Origin: Helianthus annuus
Taxonomy: Eukaryota; Streptophyta; Magnoliopsida; Asterales; Asteraceae
DNA: 64,000 nucleotides
Assembly: GCF_002127325.2 (NCBI RefSeq)
Contig: NC_035436.2
Coordinates: 26,165,854-26,229,853 of the forward strand
Direction of reading: 5' to 3'
The first letter of the stretch is position 1. Every line of letters begins with the position of its first letter. Below the pieces are notes generated by a model that was given only the letters and a program-made list of their open reading frames with translations, ran no database searches and had not been told where the DNA came from. A program made the translations under genes and the position numbers. Below, piece after piece: positions 63,874 to 64,000 of the stretch.

Positions 63874-64000
63874 CGAAATAGACAAGTTGAATGAAACCCT
63901 ATCACGTACGAACGAAAACTGCAAATTGTGAATTATGGAAATTTGAAACTAATTTGAATAATAATTACCGGGATATCAGTGTAACGAACTTCTCGCTGAA
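63874..64000 (-). promoter_or_regulatory. Upstream region of the element D transposase
   Basis: The 127 bases upstream of the transposase ATG within the window. No clear TATA box is seen, so the promoter probably extends past the window edge. Confidence 0.35.

Larger units (their letters stand above)
58828..64000. mobile_element. Element D: FAR1-type MULE-like element, right end outside the window
   Basis: The first bases after the TA run are GAGGCCGGTTTTCATACAAA. As in C, a transposase gene on the minus strand converges on a plus-strand gene. Motif ATTTCGCATGT and its complement are spread through introns and spacers. The TIR cannot be verified because the other end is not included. Assignment rests on the transposase, the TA flank and the layout. 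Confidence 0.7.

Noticed and set aside
1..64000. tRNA, rRNA or other structural RNA genes
   Set aside because: No cloverleaf boxes or rRNA words were recognised. The tRNA-like words at 27328 and 30453 are retrotransposon primer sites only.

Overview
The window is plant nuclear DNA and is almost entirely transposable elements. The evidence is AT-rich sequence, introns with GT/AG borders, Ty1-copia retrotransposons primed by initiator tRNA-Met, FAR1/MULE transposases, a Pack-MULE and captured plant gene pieces (phytocyanin, TOPLESS, ribosomal protein S17). A eudicot is likely. The SIRE-like copia types and LTR ends suggest a composite (Asteraceae), but that is inference. I see no intact ordinary host gene.

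Layout. 1-5400: repeat-derived DNA with microsatellites, an inverted duplication of the 5' part of a phytocyanin gene behind a TATA box, a MITE with an 8-bp target duplication, and a MULE-like TIR element. 5400-13570: a TA-flanked MITE, a TOPLESS exon fragment, two foldback elements, tandem arrays and a mosaic of duplicated modules that repeat one captured 84-bp exon. 13576-64000: one locus in which seven DNA elements stand side by side, separated only by (TA)n tracts. They are A 13837-19405, a foldback MITE 19471-19875, B 19921-23696, giant C 23779-57952, a MITE 58022-58385, a second copy of the foldback 58412-58809, and D, which starts at 58828 and runs off the window.

Element C (34 kb) carries a Ulp1-type cysteine protease gene with a GFGSIL-type N-terminal domain (+ strand), convergent with a FAR1/MULE transposase gene (- strand). 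Both are broken. Four later insertions sit inside C: a SIRE-like copia element (26594-46924) that itself holds a gag-only copia element (30006-37611), a solo LTR (47247-49920) and a hAT-type MITE (55376-55982). D carries the best-preserved transposase, five exons with one nonsense codon, convergent with a small intact ORF of unknown function. B carries a Pack-MULE that captured ribosomal protein S17.

The most interesting signal is that each large TA-targeting element is studded, mainly in introns and intergenic parts, with its own short motif: TGCACATGTGCA in A, AACGCCAAAA in B, TAAAACACA in C and ATTTCGCATGT in D. Retroelements nested in C lack C's motif. With the rapidly diverging Ulp1/GFGSIL proteins this resembles the sequence-specific anti-silencing system of Arabidopsis VANDAL elements, in what seems to be a separate TA-microsatellite-targeting, FAR1-type lineage. 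That link is a hypothesis.
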